Shown: positions 1-10,700 of the stretch, piece after piece
How the letters are laid out: every line of letters begins with the position of its first letter
Position numbering within the stretch: the first letter of the stretch is position 1
Origin: JAMCRM01 sp041685075
Lineage (GTDB): Bacteria > Acidobacteriota > Terriglobia > Bryobacterales > Bryobacteraceae
Assembly (NCBI GenBank): GCA_041685075.1
Contig: JAWLGN010000010.1
Span: 1 to 39,613, forward strand
Reading direction: 5' to 3'
DNA: 39,613 nucleotides
Made by a program: the position numbers and the translations under genes
Notes under the pieces: generated by a model
Seen by the model: only the letters and a program-made list of their open reading frames with translations
Database searches by the model: none
What the model was told of the DNA's origin: nothing

Positions 1-3000
1 CGCTCGATCCATACAAGCGCGGCGGCCGGCACGAGGCGAAAGACGGGGGCCCGGACGCGCCGCCCATTCCCTCCGTTCCCGTAGCGCCGGATGGGTGGCT
101 GGAGCCCGCGCGCATGCGCGCCCTGCCCGACCGCTGGGCGATTGTGGGGTACCGCGGCGAGCAACGCATCCTGCTGCACTGGACCAAACCCGTGCCGCCG
201 TGGCTGCAGGTTACGCCGGATATGGGCGAACCGGGCAGCGAACTGGAAGACACCGCCGACGGGCAGCCGCTCTCTGCCGGAATCGAGTGGCTCACCGATT
301 TCGCCGCCGCCGAATCCGTGGGGATGGCCGCCCGCATCCAGGTGCCGAAGGTCATCGCGCGGGCCATGGACCGGCTGCTGGTCTTCGGGATCAGCGCCGC
401 GCGCACGCGCCAGGAGGCGACCGCGGCGCTCGAAGCGCTGCTGGCTGCCCATGCCGCCACGGGGCTCGACTTCGTGGCACCGGGCACCCCGACCAACAAC
501 ATGGAACTGGAGCGCACAGAGTACCGCTCGCGCAACCAGGACCACTCCATCAGCCACCAGCGTCTCCTCCACAACCATCCCGGCCAGCCGGCGGACGGGC
601 AGGCCGCCCGTCTGGCCGCGGCGCTGGGCGTCTCAAACAACGTCTTCCGTTACGCGTGGCACGGCGCGGACCGTTTGGAAGCGCCCGTGGAAGCGCTGCA
701 CGCCGCGTTGTGGCCCACCACCTGGGGCAGCGTACTGGCGCGGCAGGTGGAGGTCAACGTGGCGCCCGAAACCGTCGCCTTCGTGCGCACGCGCTTCACC
801 CGGCACGTGCGCGGCCTGGGCCTCCTGCCCACGCTGCGTCTGGACGCGCAGCCCTACGGGGTCCTGCCCGTGACATCCATGGAGCTATGGAAGCCCGGGG
901 ATGCCGGCGTGCGAGACGCCATCTTCGTCAACCTGCTGCGCTCCATTCGCAATCATTTCCGGCGCGTCTACGACGTCACCTTTCGCGCCTCGAACGGGGT
1001 GCCGTACTTGCCGGACAGCCCCGACCCGCAGCGGGAGATGATTGCCGCTCTGTCGATGGAGCCTTGCTCGCACGTCGTGCGTGGGCGCGCCATCCTGCCC
1101 ATCCCGTCGCAGGTGGACGCGATCACCGCGGCCATGCAGGGATTCTGGCAGGCCGTGCTGGCGATCCTGCCGTCGGACACCATCGATCTGCGCGAGGAAT
1201 ATGGCGGCGCCCGGCTGCGCACCCGCCATAATGCCGCCGAAATGTGGGGCTTCACCACGGACCGGCCCCTGGTGTCGGCGCAGGAGGACAGGCAGGCCCC
1301 GCTGGCGGCCAACTACCTGGCGGCGCTGGCCGCCCTGCCCGCCCCGCAGGCGGTTCTCGATCACCAGGTGGAAGGTGCGGGTGAACGCTCCCTCCTGTAC
1401 ATGATGCTGCGCAGCGCCTACCTGGAGTTGAGCGGCAGCGGGGGCGACCTCGCGGACTTCGCCGCGCGGCTCGGGGCGATCAAGAACCTGCCGGTGCGCA
1501 CCCTGGAACTGATTGCCAACGAACTGGTGGACGTCTGCTCGTACCGCGTGGATGCGTGGGTGTCGTCGCTGGCGAATGAGCGCCTGCCCGCCGGCGGCGG
1601 CGTGTACCTGGGGGGCTACGGGTGGAGTGAAGGACTGGAGCCTCCCGGGGAACCCTTGGCCCCAAACGCGCCGGTGGCGGAGGACCCCGATAGCGCGGGC
1701 TATCTTCACCTGCCCTCGACCACCCAGGCCAAGACCGCCGCGGTGCTCTACGGCGGGCACCTGGCGCACGCCGGCCAGGGGTCGTCGGGGACGCTCGCTC
1801 TGGACCTGGCCTCCGACCGCGTGCGTGCCGCCCGCTGGCTGATCGAAGGGCAGCGGCAGGGACAGAGCCTGAACGCGCTGCTGGGCTACCGCTTCGAGCG
1901 CCGGCTGATTGAAAACAACCTGGCGCAGCACATCCCCGCGGTGCGCGCCGCGCTGCCGCTGTCGGTGGGCGATACCTCGACCGCCGGCACCGAAGTAGCC
2001 GGCGCGAACGTGGTGGACGGGCTGGCGCTGCACGGCCACTGGAAGGCCGGCACGCTGCACGGCGTGCTGGGCGCGGCGTTGTTCAACGCGGTGGCTGCCC
2101 ATGTGGCGCCGCTCGACGACGCGCTCGACGCGCTGAGCGACTTGCTGGTCGCCGAGGGCGTTCACCAGGCGGCCGCCGGCAACGCCTCGCGCGCGGCCGC
2201 GGCCTTCGATGCGCTGACCGACGGCGAAGTGCTGCAGGCGGATCCCGACGTGGTCGCCACGCCGGCGGCGGGACAGCAGATCGCGCATCGCGTAATGGTA
2301 GCGCTGCCGGGCGCGGCCCGGCCGGGCTGGCCGGGAGATGCCGCACAGCCGCGCGCCCTGGGTGATCCGCGGCTGAACGGCTGGGCGGCCTCGGTGCTTG
2401 GACTTCCGTCCCGCATCTGGTGGCGCGCGGGATTCTTTCTGCCGCAACAGGACGAACCCGTCGTGCGCGAGTACACCCTGGACGGCCTCGAATTGTCCCC
2501 CTTGGACCTGGTTTATCTTTCCGGCGAGCAGGCCCGCGAGGCGCCGTTCGTCGAACTGCTCCGGCTGCGGCTGCGGCAGTTGGGGCCTGACGGCAAGGGC
2601 GGCGAGTTCACCGAGGTGACTATCTACCCGCAGCGAGAGACCACGCAGCCGGAAGGAACGTTGAGCCTGGAAGAGGCGCTGGCGCTTGCCTGGTCCATGA
2701 AGCGGCTGCTGGCGGAGTGCCGGCCGCTGGCCCCCGCGGATCTGCAACTCGCCTCGGCCGAGCCGGCCTCCGGCGGCATCGCGGCGGCGGAACTGGAGAA
2801 CCGGGCCGCGGCTGTGCGCGGGAAACTGGCCGAGTTACACGGCGCCTATGCCGCGAACGACGACCTGGAGAACTGGTGGCGCATCGCCGTGCTGACCGGC
2901 CCGGTGGACCCGGTCGCGCCGGACGGTCCTCCCGCTCTGCTCGCCGCCCTGGACCGCCGCATGGCGCAGGCCGACGGGGTGAGCGAGGGGGACGCAGCCC

Positions 3001-3695
3001 AGGCGGCGCTGGCGCGCCTGGCCGCTTTGCTCGGCAAGGATTACCGCGCACTGGCGGCGGTGCGGGCGGCCAACGGCGGCGCGCTCGAGGCCGCCTTCGC
3101 GGACCAGACCGCGCTGCTCGAAGGAGATACCACCCGCCCTCCGCGCTGGCTGCACGATTACGCCAGGGTACGGGCCGGCTGCGAAATGCTCGACCTGCTG
3201 CTCACGCTGGGCCAGGCTGTGGGACGGCCCGCTCCCCTGGCCGTCGGGCAACTGCCCGTCACGCCCGGGCAGCCGTGGATCGGCGAGCGGCTTCCGGCCG
3301 GCGGCGCCGTCCCGCGGCTTTCCTTCCTGGCGCACACGCCCTTCCCCGTCTCCTACAGCGGCGAACTGGCCGGCCTGCTGGTGGACAGTTGGTCCGAAGT
3401 CACGCCGTTCCGCAGAGTCACCACGGGCGTGACGTTCAACTACGACGAGCCGAAGGCGCAGGCGCCGCAGGCCGTGCTGCTGGCCGTGCAACCCGATGGC
3501 GCGCGAGGCTGGGACTTCCAGAGCCTCGAGGCGTGCCTGCTCGAAACCTTGGAACTCGCCAAGCTGCGCGGGCTGGAGGCGCAGGGTTTGAGTGATTCCG
3601 ATTATCCCGGCGGCGACGTCGAGTTCTACCGGCCCGCGATTCATCTGACGGGCGATGAACGGCCGGAACTGGAAGCCACGCCCCAGGAATCTTGA
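1..3695 (+). CDS. Large conserved protein of unknown function (5' end outside window)
   Basis: The reading frame is open from position 3 with no stop upstream of the first internal ATG at 114. The residues before that ATG (APDGWLEPARMRALPDRW) read as normal protein, so the true start lies outside the window and at least 1230 residues are encoded. I see no signal peptide, membrane segment or catalytic motif in the visible part. Recognisable patches are a GTPTNN segment near residue 165, a LWPTTWG segment near 245, and a QPYGVLPVTSMELW block near 285, counted from window position 3. The stop TGA is one base from the ATG of the next gene, so the two form a translationally coupled pair. I know similar large proteins only as uncharacterised. 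A structural or particle-assembly role is possible but nothing in the sequence proves it. Confidence 0.75.
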   Translation, partial: LDPYKRGGRHEAKDGGPDAPPIPSVPVAPDGWLEPARMRALPDRWAIVGYRGEQRILLHWTKPVPPWLQVTPDMGEPGSELEDTADGQPLSAGIEWLTDFAAAESVGMAARIQVPKVIARAMDRLLVFGISAARTRQEATAALEALLAAHAATGLDFVAPGTPTNNMELERTEYRSRNQDHSISHQRLLHNHPGQPADGQAARLAAALGVSNNVFRYAWHGADRLEAPVEALHAALWPTTWGSVLARQVEVNVAPETVAFVRTRFTRHVRGLGLLPTLRLDAQPYGVLPVTSMELWKPGDAGVRDAIFVNLLRSIRNHFRRVYDVTFRASNGVPYLPDSPDPQREMIAALSMEPCSHVVRGRAILPIPSQVDAITAAMQGFWQAVLAILPSDTIDLREEYGGARLRTRHNAAEMWGFTTDRPLVSAQEDRQAPLAANYLAALAALPAPQAVLDHQVEGAGERSLLYMMLRSAYLELSGSGGDLADFAARLGAIKNLPVRTLELIANELVDVCSYRVDAWVSSLANERLPAGGGVYLGGYGWSEGLEPPGEPLAPNAPVAEDPDSAGYLHLPSTTQAKTAAVLYGGHLAHAGQGSSGTLALDLASDRVRAARWLIEGQRQGQSLNALLGYRFERRLIENNLAQHIPAVRAALPLSVGDTSTAGTEVAGANVVDGLALHGHWKAGTLHGVLGAALFNAVAAHVAPLDDALDALSDLLVAEGVHQAAAGNASRAAAAFDALTDGEVLQADPDVVATPAAGQQIAHRVMVALPGAARPGWPGDAAQPRALGDPRLNGWAASVLGLPSRIWWRAGFFLPQQDEPVVREYTLDGLELSPLDLVYLSGEQAREAPFVELLRLRLRQLGPDGKGGEFTEVTIYPQRETTQPEGTLSLEEALALAWSMKRLLAECRPLAPADLQLASAEPASGGIAAAELENRAAAVRGKLAELHGAYAANDDLENWWRIAVLTGPVDPVAPDGPPALLAALDRRMAQADGVSEGDAAQAALARLAALLGKDYRALAAVRAANGGALEAAFADQTALLEGDTTRPPRWLHDYARVRAGCEMLDLLLTLGQAVGRPAPLAVGQLPVTPGQPWIGERLPAGGAVPRLSFLAHTPFPVSYSGELAGLLVDSWSEVTPFRRVTTGVTFNYDEPKAQAPQAVLLAVQPDGARGWDFQSLEACLLETLELAKLRGLEAQGLSDSDYPGGDVEFYRPAIHLTGDERPELEATPQES
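3685..3688 (+). promoter_or_regulatory. Shine-Dalgarno AGGA choosing start 3697
   Basis: AGGA lies 8 bases before the ATG at 3697 and directly upstream of the TGA of the preceding gene. It favours 3697 over the in-frame ATG at 3655, which lies inside the upstream gene and would add 14 residues unlike the rest of the protein. Confidence 0.55.
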
Positions 3696-3696
3696 T

Positions 3697-5385
3697 ATGG
3701 CCATTCCGGTAACGACGCAATACTTCCCGCGCAGCACCCGCTACGATCTGCGCGAAGGACTGACGGCGCGCGTGTACGATCCCGCCTGGCTACTGCTGCG
3801 CCAGTGGCAGATGGGCGAATTCCGCGGCGAAGATGCCGGCACGCCGGTCCAGGTGGTTGTCGATCACGATTCGTTTCTGCCCAACCGCGTGATCACGCCC
3901 GAGCGGGCGTACTCCTATGATCCGGCCGAAATGCCGCTCGAAGCGCTGATCGAGCGCGAGTCGCGGCACCGGGCACGGCCCGACCTGCGCGCGCGCTCGC
4001 AATGGGGACTGCTGCTCTTCGATTTTCTGGACAGGGCCGGCCTGGCCTACAGCCGCAAGCACCTGCTGGCGTACTTCGGATTCTCCGCCGCCGACCGCCA
4101 GAAATGGCAGGCCGAGCCCGCGCCCGTGCGCCTGCTGCTGCTGAATGCGCCCGACAGCGAAGCCATGTACGGCGTCTTCTTCCGTAACGAGGTGGAAGAC
4201 GCGGTGTTGGCCGAGTTGTTTCCCGGCGCTGACCCCTCCACGTACGCTTCCTACCGGCAGACGCTCCGCGACTGGGTGGCCGCCTACGAAGCGCGCACCG
4301 GACGCGCCGAGCACTACGATGCCTGGGAAACCGAGCGCCTGGAGTACCGCTTCACCGTGGAAGTACCCACCGACACCGGCAAGATGGTGCTGAGCGCTCC
4401 CGAGTATCACGGCGGCCGCCTGGACTGGGACTCTTTCCGGGTGAAGGCGTTGGACGTGACCAGCCCGCCGGTGCCGGCCCATCCGCACCGGCGCGAAACC
4501 TTCCTCCCCACGCCCGTGACCTACGCGGGCATGCCGGCGGCGCGGTTCTGGGAGTTCGAAGACGGCAGCGTGGACTTCGGCAACCCGCTGGCGAGCGAGC
4601 ACGATCTGGGGCGGCTGCTGCTCGCCGAGTTCGCCATGTCCTGGGGTAACGACTGGTTCCTGGTTCCGGTGGAGGTCGACGCAGGCAGCCTGTGCCGCAT
4701 CAACGAGGTGCTGGTGACCGATACGTTCGGCATCACGACGCGCATCGTGCCGCACTGGTTCCACACGCCGCACTGGAGCCTGGGCCATCTTTCGCAGGAC
4801 GCGAACACCGTTTCACTGCGGCACTGGCTGTTCGTGCCGCCGGTGCTGGGGTCCTCGCACCAGTCGCCGAATCTGGAGGAGGTCCTCTTTCTGCGCGACG
4901 AGATGGCCAACCTGGCCTGGGCCGTTGAACAGTTCGCGGCGGACCCGTTGGGGAGGCCCCAGCCGGTGGCGGACCAGTCCAGCCGGGGCGCCACCGGGTT
5001 GGAACGACTGCAGGACGCCGGCGCCCTGCGCTACCAGCCCATCACGGACCTGCCGGAGCACTGGATCCCGCTGACGCCTGTGCGCGACATGACCAGCCGC
5101 GCGCGTTTCCTGGCCAAGGCCAGCCTGCGCGACGACCTGGGGCTGGAAGTGCCCCAGCCGCAGGGCTGGATCCTCGAAGGGTTCCCGCCGTTCGTGCGGG
5201 TATACGACGAGGAGATCCCGCGCGCCGGCGCGGAGGTCAGCCGCGCCTGGCAACTGGCTCGCTGGTACGACGGCCGCCGCGCCATCTGGGTGGGCCGCCG
5301 CAAGCGCGCCGGCGTAGGCGAAATGCGCAGCAACCTGGAGTTCGACGCGCTGCTGGAGGCAAGCGCCGCGGAAGCCGGGCAATGA
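3697..5385 (+). CDS. Conserved protein of unknown function, partner of the upstream large protein
   Basis: This encodes about 562 residues beginning MAIPVTTQYFPRSTR. Its clearest signature is near residue 33, RQWQMGEFRGEDAGTPV, in a context where a protein declares a stretch of DPAWLLL just before. There is no signal peptide, membrane segment or recognisable enzyme motif. The ATG at 3697 follows the upstream stop by one base and has an AGGA at proper spacing, so it is preferred over 3655. The gene sits immediately after the other large unknown protein and is very likely co-translated with it. It is separated from the PPTase gene by about 200 bases, so a link to the biosynthetic locus is not shown. 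Function is unknown. Confidence 0.8.
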   Translation: MAIPVTTQYFPRSTRYDLREGLTARVYDPAWLLLRQWQMGEFRGEDAGTPVQVVVDHDSFLPNRVITPERAYSYDPAEMPLEALIERESRHRARPDLRARSQWGLLLFDFLDRAGLAYSRKHLLAYFGFSAADRQKWQAEPAPVRLLLLNAPDSEAMYGVFFRNEVEDAVLAELFPGADPSTYASYRQTLRDWVAAYEARTGRAEHYDAWETERLEYRFTVEVPTDTGKMVLSAPEYHGGRLDWDSFRVKALDVTSPPVPAHPHRRETFLPTPVTYAGMPAARFWEFEDGSVDFGNPLASEHDLGRLLLAEFAMSWGNDWFLVPVEVDAGSLCRINEVLVTDTFGITTRIVPHWFHTPHWSLGHLSQDANTVSLRHWLFVPPVLGSSHQSPNLEEVLFLRDEMANLAWAVEQFAADPLGRPQPVADQSSRGATGLERLQDAGALRYQPITDLPEHWIPLTPVRDMTSRARFLAKASLRDDLGLEVPQPQGWILEGFPPFVRVYDEEIPRAGAEVSRAWQLARWYDGRRAIWVGRRKRAGVGEMRSNLEFDALLEASAAEAGQ

Positions 5386-5591
5386 TCTGCGCGCTACAGA
5401 TGAGACCCTTCCCTTCCCCAGTGTCTGGCGGCATCGATCGCTCTGCGGAACGCCTGGCGGGAAAAGCGACGTGACGCAGGATGCCGGCCAGAGTTGGCGG
5501 GCAAACTGGCCGCCGCACCACTTCGTCGATACTCATGCACTGGCGCCGAACAGTGCCGCTTACCGGTTACAATCTGATTTCGTGATACCCC
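5386..5591. other. Intergenic region before the PPTase gene
   Basis: No gene is supported here. A 7-bp inverted repeat (5485-5491 with 5506-5512, 14-base loop) has no following T-run. TACAAT at 5568-5573 resembles a -10 box 18 bases before the GTG at 5592, but no convincing -35 element lies 16-18 bases upstream of it. Confidence 0.4.
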
Positions 5592-6329
5592 GTGATCCTT
5601 CCGGCTGAAGGCGAAACGCATCTATGGTGGGCGTTTCCGGACCGCATCCATGATCCGGAACTTCTGGAGCGGCAGCTCGCCACGCTCTCTGCTGAGGAGC
5701 GAAAGCGACAACGGCGACCTGTGTCGGAGCGGGACCGGAAGCAGTTTCTCGTCAGCCACGCTTTGGTGCGGCACGCCTTGTCCCGCTACGCGCCCGTGCC
5801 GCCCGGGGAATGGCAATTCGAGCTGAACCCTTACGGCCGGCCGTCGATTCGGGAACCGGCGGCGTGGAGAAGCTTGCGATTCAATCTCTCCCACACCGAA
5901 GGCCGGGCAGTGGTCGCGGTGGCCTGGGAGATGGACATCGGAGTGGACGTCGAGTCCACCGCCCTCGAGCGCGATCTCGGCGAGATCGCGGAACGGTTCT
6001 TCAGTCCCCTCGAAATCGCACAGCTCAGAAGCTGGCCGGAGGCCTTCTTCGATTTCTGGACCCTCAAAGAGGCATATATCAAAGCCCGGGGGATGGGCCT
6101 GTCCATCCCGCTGGATAGCTTTTCGATCGTGCTGGGAGACACTGAGGAGCCCCGGATCCTCTTCCATCAGGGCCGCCCCGACTGCGCCGGCCGCTGGCGC
6201 TTCGCTCTGCGGCGAGGAGACGGTTATCGAGTGGCGGTTGCGGCGGCAGCCGGGCAAACCGGACGGCTCCAAATCGTCGAGCGCGAGACCGTTCCGCTGG
6301 CGGAGGATTCGGCCGCTCGAGATACGTAG
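5592..6329 (+). CDS. Sfp-type 4'-phosphopantetheinyl transferase
   Basis: The 245-residue protein transfers 4'-phosphopantetheine from coenzyme A to the conserved serine of carrier (PCP/ACP) domains, converting them from apo to holo form. The length fits the Sfp group. Motifs are in order: FNLSHTEG at residues 97-104; DIGVDVE at 115-121, with Asp119 and Glu121 as Mg2+ ligands; and FWTLKEAYIKARG at 155-167, with Glu160 as third acidic ligand and Lys164 as the conserved lysine. The start is GTG at 5592; no strong Shine-Dalgarno is visible. It lies on the same strand as the NRPS operon but on the other side of the efflux genes, and ends 17 bases from the convergent end of the efflux operon. It is the obvious activator for the six carrier domains encoded downstream. 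Confidence 0.95.
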   Translation: MILPAEGETHLWWAFPDRIHDPELLERQLATLSAEERKRQRRPVSERDRKQFLVSHALVRHALSRYAPVPPGEWQFELNPYGRPSIREPAAWRSLRFNLSHTEGRAVVAVAWEMDIGVDVESTALERDLGEIAERFFSPLEIAQLRSWPEAFFDFWTLKEAYIKARGMGLSIPLDSFSIVLGDTEEPRILFHQGRPDCAGRWRFALRRGDGYRVAVAAAAGQTGRLQIVERETVPLAEDSAARDT

Positions 6330-6346
6330 GGCCGCCCGAAAGCCGC

Positions 6347-7741
6347 TTACTGCCAGCCGCCCCCCAGGGCCAGGTACAGCGCAATGACGCTATTCAGTTC
6401 CTCCAGGCGAGCCTGCGCGAGCCGGAGTTCGGCCTCGAACGACTCTCGCTCGGAGTCCAGGTATTCCAGATAGCTGGAAACGCCGCCCCGGTAGCGCAAG
6501 CCCGCGAGTTCCACCGTTTCGCGGAGACTCTCCACCAGCCCCTCCTGCTCTTGTCTGAGTTCGGTGAGCTTACGGCGCGCGGCCAAGGCATCCGCTACTT
6601 CTCGGAAAGCCTGGATGACGGTTCGCTGGTAGTTCAGCCTGGCTTGCTCCCGAAGCGCCTCGGCGGCCCGTACACCAGCCCGTACCCGCCCGGCGTTGAA
6701 AAGCGGCAGACTCACGGCGGGGCCGGCCAGCCAGATGCCATTCGAAGTGTTGAGAAGCGCGCGGAGCGGTGCGCTTTCAAAACCGCCGAAGCCGGTAAGG
6801 GAGATGGCCGGAAAGTAAGCGGCCCTGGCGACTGCCACCTGCGCGTGGCTCGCGATCAGCCGCTGCTCCGCCTCGCGGACGTCCGGGCGGCCCTGGAGCA
6901 GGCTCGACGGGAGACCCGGAGGCAACTCGGGCGTGAGGTCCTGTTCCAGCAGGGAGCGGCCCCGCGGGATGTCTCCGGGCGGCCTGCCCAACAAGGAACT
7001 GATCAGGTTCTCGAGTTGCTCAATCCGCTGCTCCAGCTCAACCCGCCGGGCGCGTGCGCTCTTCACTAGGGCCTCGGCCTGGCGCATCTCGATTTCCGAG
7101 GAGTACCCGTGCTCGACCCGCAGGCGGACCAGTTCCAAAGACTCCTGGCGGCTCCTCAGAGAGTGTTCCGTAATCTCCTTTTCGAGGTCCAGACCGCGCA
7201 GGTGGAGGTAGGCTTGCGCAACCTGCCCGACTAGTGCCTGCCGCACCGCGCGGTGGGCCTCCTCGGTCGCCAGAAGTTCCGCACGCGCCGCGGTGGCGGC
7301 GTTCCGCAACCGTCCCCAGAAATCGAGACTCCAGGTGAGCGACGAGAAGAGGCGGGTGAAGTCGCTCTGCGCGGGATATCCATCCGGCAGAGGCGTACTG
7401 CCATTCCGGGCGGTCCGGACGTTGCTGTAACCGGCCTGCGCGTCGATGGATGGCAGGCGCTCGGACCGCACCCCGACAGCCCGTGCGCTGGCTTCCAGCA
7501 CTCTCGCGGCGGCGATGCGGGCGTCGTGATTGTTGGCCAACGCTTCGCGGATCAGCTCTTCCAGCACCTCGTCGCGAATGAGGTCCTGCCAGCGCAACTC
7601 TCGCAGGGAGGCGCCACGCGGCTCGGGGCGCTGGCCTCGGAAAGCCGCCGGAACAGGCAGTTCCGGGCGGCGGTAGTGCGGACGGATGCACCCCGAGAGC
7701 ATCGCAACCGCGGGAAGCAGGAACAGGAGCGATCGGTTCAC
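6347..7741 (-). CDS. RND efflux outer-membrane lipoprotein (NodT/OprM family)
   Basis: This encodes 464 residues from a GTG at 7741. That GTG overlaps the stop of the pump gene as GTGA, a typical coupled start. A longer frame upstream to 7879 is only the shadow of the pump gene. The N-terminus is a lipoprotein signal peptide with lipobox LSGC and lipidated Cys18, followed by an RPHYRRPELPVP stretch typical of the family. Repeated helical segments rich in Ala, Arg and Glu (for example ALANNHDARIAAARVLEA and the second-half equivalent with RYRGGVSSYLEYLDSE) match the duplicated outer-membrane-factor fold. It forms the trimeric channel that carries substrate from the pump and adaptor through the outer membrane. 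It is the last gene of the minus-strand operon. Confidence 0.95.
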   Translation of the reverse strand: MNRSLLFLLPAVAMLSGCIRPHYRRPELPVPAAFRGQRPEPRGASLRELRWQDLIRDEVLEELIREALANNHDARIAAARVLEASARAVGVRSERLPSIDAQAGYSNVRTARNGSTPLPDGYPAQSDFTRLFSSLTWSLDFWGRLRNAATAARAELLATEEAHRAVRQALVGQVAQAYLHLRGLDLEKEITEHSLRSRQESLELVRLRVEHGYSSEIEMRQAEALVKSARARRVELEQRIEQLENLISSLLGRPPGDIPRGRSLLEQDLTPELPPGLPSSLLQGRPDVREAEQRLIASHAQVAVARAAYFPAISLTGFGGFESAPLRALLNTSNGIWLAGPAVSLPLFNAGRVRAGVRAAEALREQARLNYQRTVIQAFREVADALAARRKLTELRQEQEGLVESLRETVELAGLRYRGGVSSYLEYLDSERESFEAELRLAQARLEELNSVIALYLALGGGWQ

Positions 7742-10700
7742 GCCGCGTCCCCTCCCGCCGCCGCTGGCGACGCCGCCTCGGGAGCCCCCCGGATCCGCTC
7801 CGCCAGGCGTTCGACCACGACGAAAAGCGCCGGCACGAGCAGCACTCCCAGGATGGTGGCGGCCAGCATTCCACTGCACACCGCCGTCCCCAAAGAACGT
7901 CGCGCGGCGGCGCCGGCCCCATCCGCAAACACGAGCGGCGCCACCCCCAGGATGAATGCGAACGATGTCATGAGAATCGGACGGAAGCGCAGGCGCGCGC
8001 CGGCAAGAGCCGCTTCCGCCAGGGATGCCTTACCGTCCCGCCGCTTCCTCCTGGCGAACTCGACGATAAGAATCGCGTTCTTCGCCGAAAGGCCCAGCAA
8101 CATGACCACGCCGATCTGAACGTATACGTCGGTGACAATGCCTCGCAGAGCAGTACCCAGAAATGCGCCGAAGATTCCCAGGGGCAGCCCGAGAAGCACT
8201 CCGAACGGGACAGCCCAGCTTTCGTAGAGCGCCGCCAGCACCAGGAACACGAACACCAGGGCAAGCACGAAGATTAGCCCCTGGGCCCGGCCAGCCTCCC
8301 TCTCCTGGTAGGAAAGCCCCGTCCACTCGAACCCGAATCCCTGGGGCAGCTTTTCTCGCGCCAGTCGCTCCATCGCCTCCAGCGCCTCTCCCGAACTCCT
8401 GCCCGGCGCCGCTGCGCCCGAAATCTCCGCGCTCCGGTAGAGGTTGTAGCGTTGGAGCATGCCCGCGCCGGTTCTTCTTCCAATGCGCAGCAGCGTGGAC
8501 AGCGGAATCATCTCCTCCCCCTCGCCTCGAACGTAAATGCTCCCGATACTGGCGGGGGCAAGCCGGAACTCGGGTTCCGCCTGAACAATCACGCGGTACA
8601 TCCGCCCGTACAGATTGAAGTTGCTCACCTGCATCCCCCCGAGATAGGCTTGCAGGTTGCCGTAAACGGTGCGCAGCGGAAGACCGAGCTGCTTGCTCTT
8701 GTCGCGATCCAGCTCCAGATCGACCATCGGCACACCGCTACCGAAGCCGCTGTAAACATAGGCGAGTTCCGGGCGCCTTGCGGCGGTTTCCAGAAACTCG
8801 CGGGTGACCTGTGCCAGTTCCTCGGGCGTCGAGCCTTTCCGGTCCTGCAATTCGAACTGCAGTCCGCCGGCGGCGCCAACCCCAGGGATCGGGGGCATGG
8901 CGAAGACAACCCCCACAGCCTCCGGGTAGGTGTCCAACTCGCGCTGCAAGGTCGCTATGACGGCTTCGGCGCTGTCCTGGACCCGCTTGCGCTCGTCCCA
9001 GGGCTTGAGCGTGGCGATGAGCGTGCCGGTGCTGGACTTGGATTCGCCGGTCAGCAGGCTGACGCTGCCTAGCGTGATAACGTTCTCGACCGCGGGTACC
9101 CCGGCCAGGAACGCCTCCGCCCGCCGCATCACCTCGTCGGTGCGATCCGCCGACGCTCCTTCCGGCAGCGTGAGACTCGCGAGCACCATGCCCTGGTCTT
9201 CGCCGGGCACGAACGCCGACGGCAGCATCCGCCACAGACCCGCCGCGCCGAGGGTCACGATGCCCAGGCAGAGAAGCGCCAGCGCCACGCGGCGAATCAG
9301 GGCCTCTGCGCAGCCCAGATACACGCCCGTGGCCCGCTCAAACCGCCGGTCGAAACCGTCGAGCAGGCGCCCCAGCGGGCCGCGCGCCGCATGCCGCGGC
9401 CTGAGGATCAGGCGGCAGAGAGCGGGAGTCAGGGTCAACGCCACGAGCGCCGAGAGCAGCACCGATACCGACAGCGTCAGGGCAAACTGCCGGTAGAGTT
9501 CGCCCGTGATGCCGCCCAGGAACGCCACCGGGACGAAGACCGAACTCAACACCAGGGCGATTCCCACCACCGGCCCGGAAACCTCGTCCATGGCCTTCTC
9601 GGTGGCGGCCAACGGGTCGAGGCCGCGCCGCATGTGCTGTTCGACCGCTTCCACCACCACGATGGCGTCGTCCACCACGATCCCGATCGCCAGGATCAGT
9701 CCGAACAGCGTCAGGGTGTTGATGGTGAAGCCCAGCGGAATGAAGACCGCGAAGGTCCCGACCAGGGAGACCGGGATCGCCAGCACGGGAATCAGGGTGG
9801 CGCGAAAGCTGCCGAGGAACAGAAACACGACCAGGATGACCAGCACCAGCGCTTCGAAGAAGGTGTGGACCACTTCCCGCAAAGAACTGGTTATGAAGCG
9901 CGTGCTGTCGTAAGCGATGCTGTAGTCGAGTCCCGGAGGGAAGCTGGCCTTGGCGCGGTCCATGGCTTCCCGCACCCCGCGGATCACGTCGAGCGCATTC
10001 GAGCCGGGCGACTGGAAGATGATGATGAGGGTCGCGGGCGATCCGTTCAGCCGGCCATAGGAGGAGTAATCCATGGCCGCCAGTTCCGTGCGCGCAACCT
10101 CCGACAGCCGAAGCTGGGAACCATCCGGGAGCGTCCGCACGATGATCCTGTCGAATTCGTCTTTGGATCTCAGGCGGCCCTCGATGTTCACCGGGTACTC
10201 GAAATCGAGGCCCCTCGGGACCGGAGGCCGGCCTATGGCGCCGGCCGGCGCCTGCACGTTCTGATCCTGTATGGCGCCGGCGATGTCGGTGGCCATCAGC
10301 CCGAGTTTGGCCAGCTTGTCCGGCCGGAGCCAGACGCGCATGGCGTAATCGCGCTGCCCGACAATCGTTGTGTTGCCGACCCCCGCGACGCGGCTCAGTT
10401 GATCCACGATGTTGATGGTGGTGTAGTTGCTCAGGTACAACTCGTCATAGCTGCCCGTGGGGGAATAGACGCTCACCACCGCCACCATGTCCGGAGACTG
10501 CTTGCGAATGGAAATGCCGTATGCGAGGACCTCCGGCGGCAGGTTGCCTTCCGCCGCCTTGACGCGGTTCTGCACGTCCACCGCCGCCAGGTCCGGATCG
10601 GTCCCTACCTCGAACGTACAGGTGAGCGAGTAGCGGCCATCGTTGGTACTCTTCGAGGCCATGTAGATCATGTTGTCCGCGCCGTTGACGGCCTGCTCGA

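Noticed and set aside
5485..5512. Inverted repeat as a terminator after the unknown pair
   Set aside because: Seven-base stem with a 14-base loop and no following T-run.
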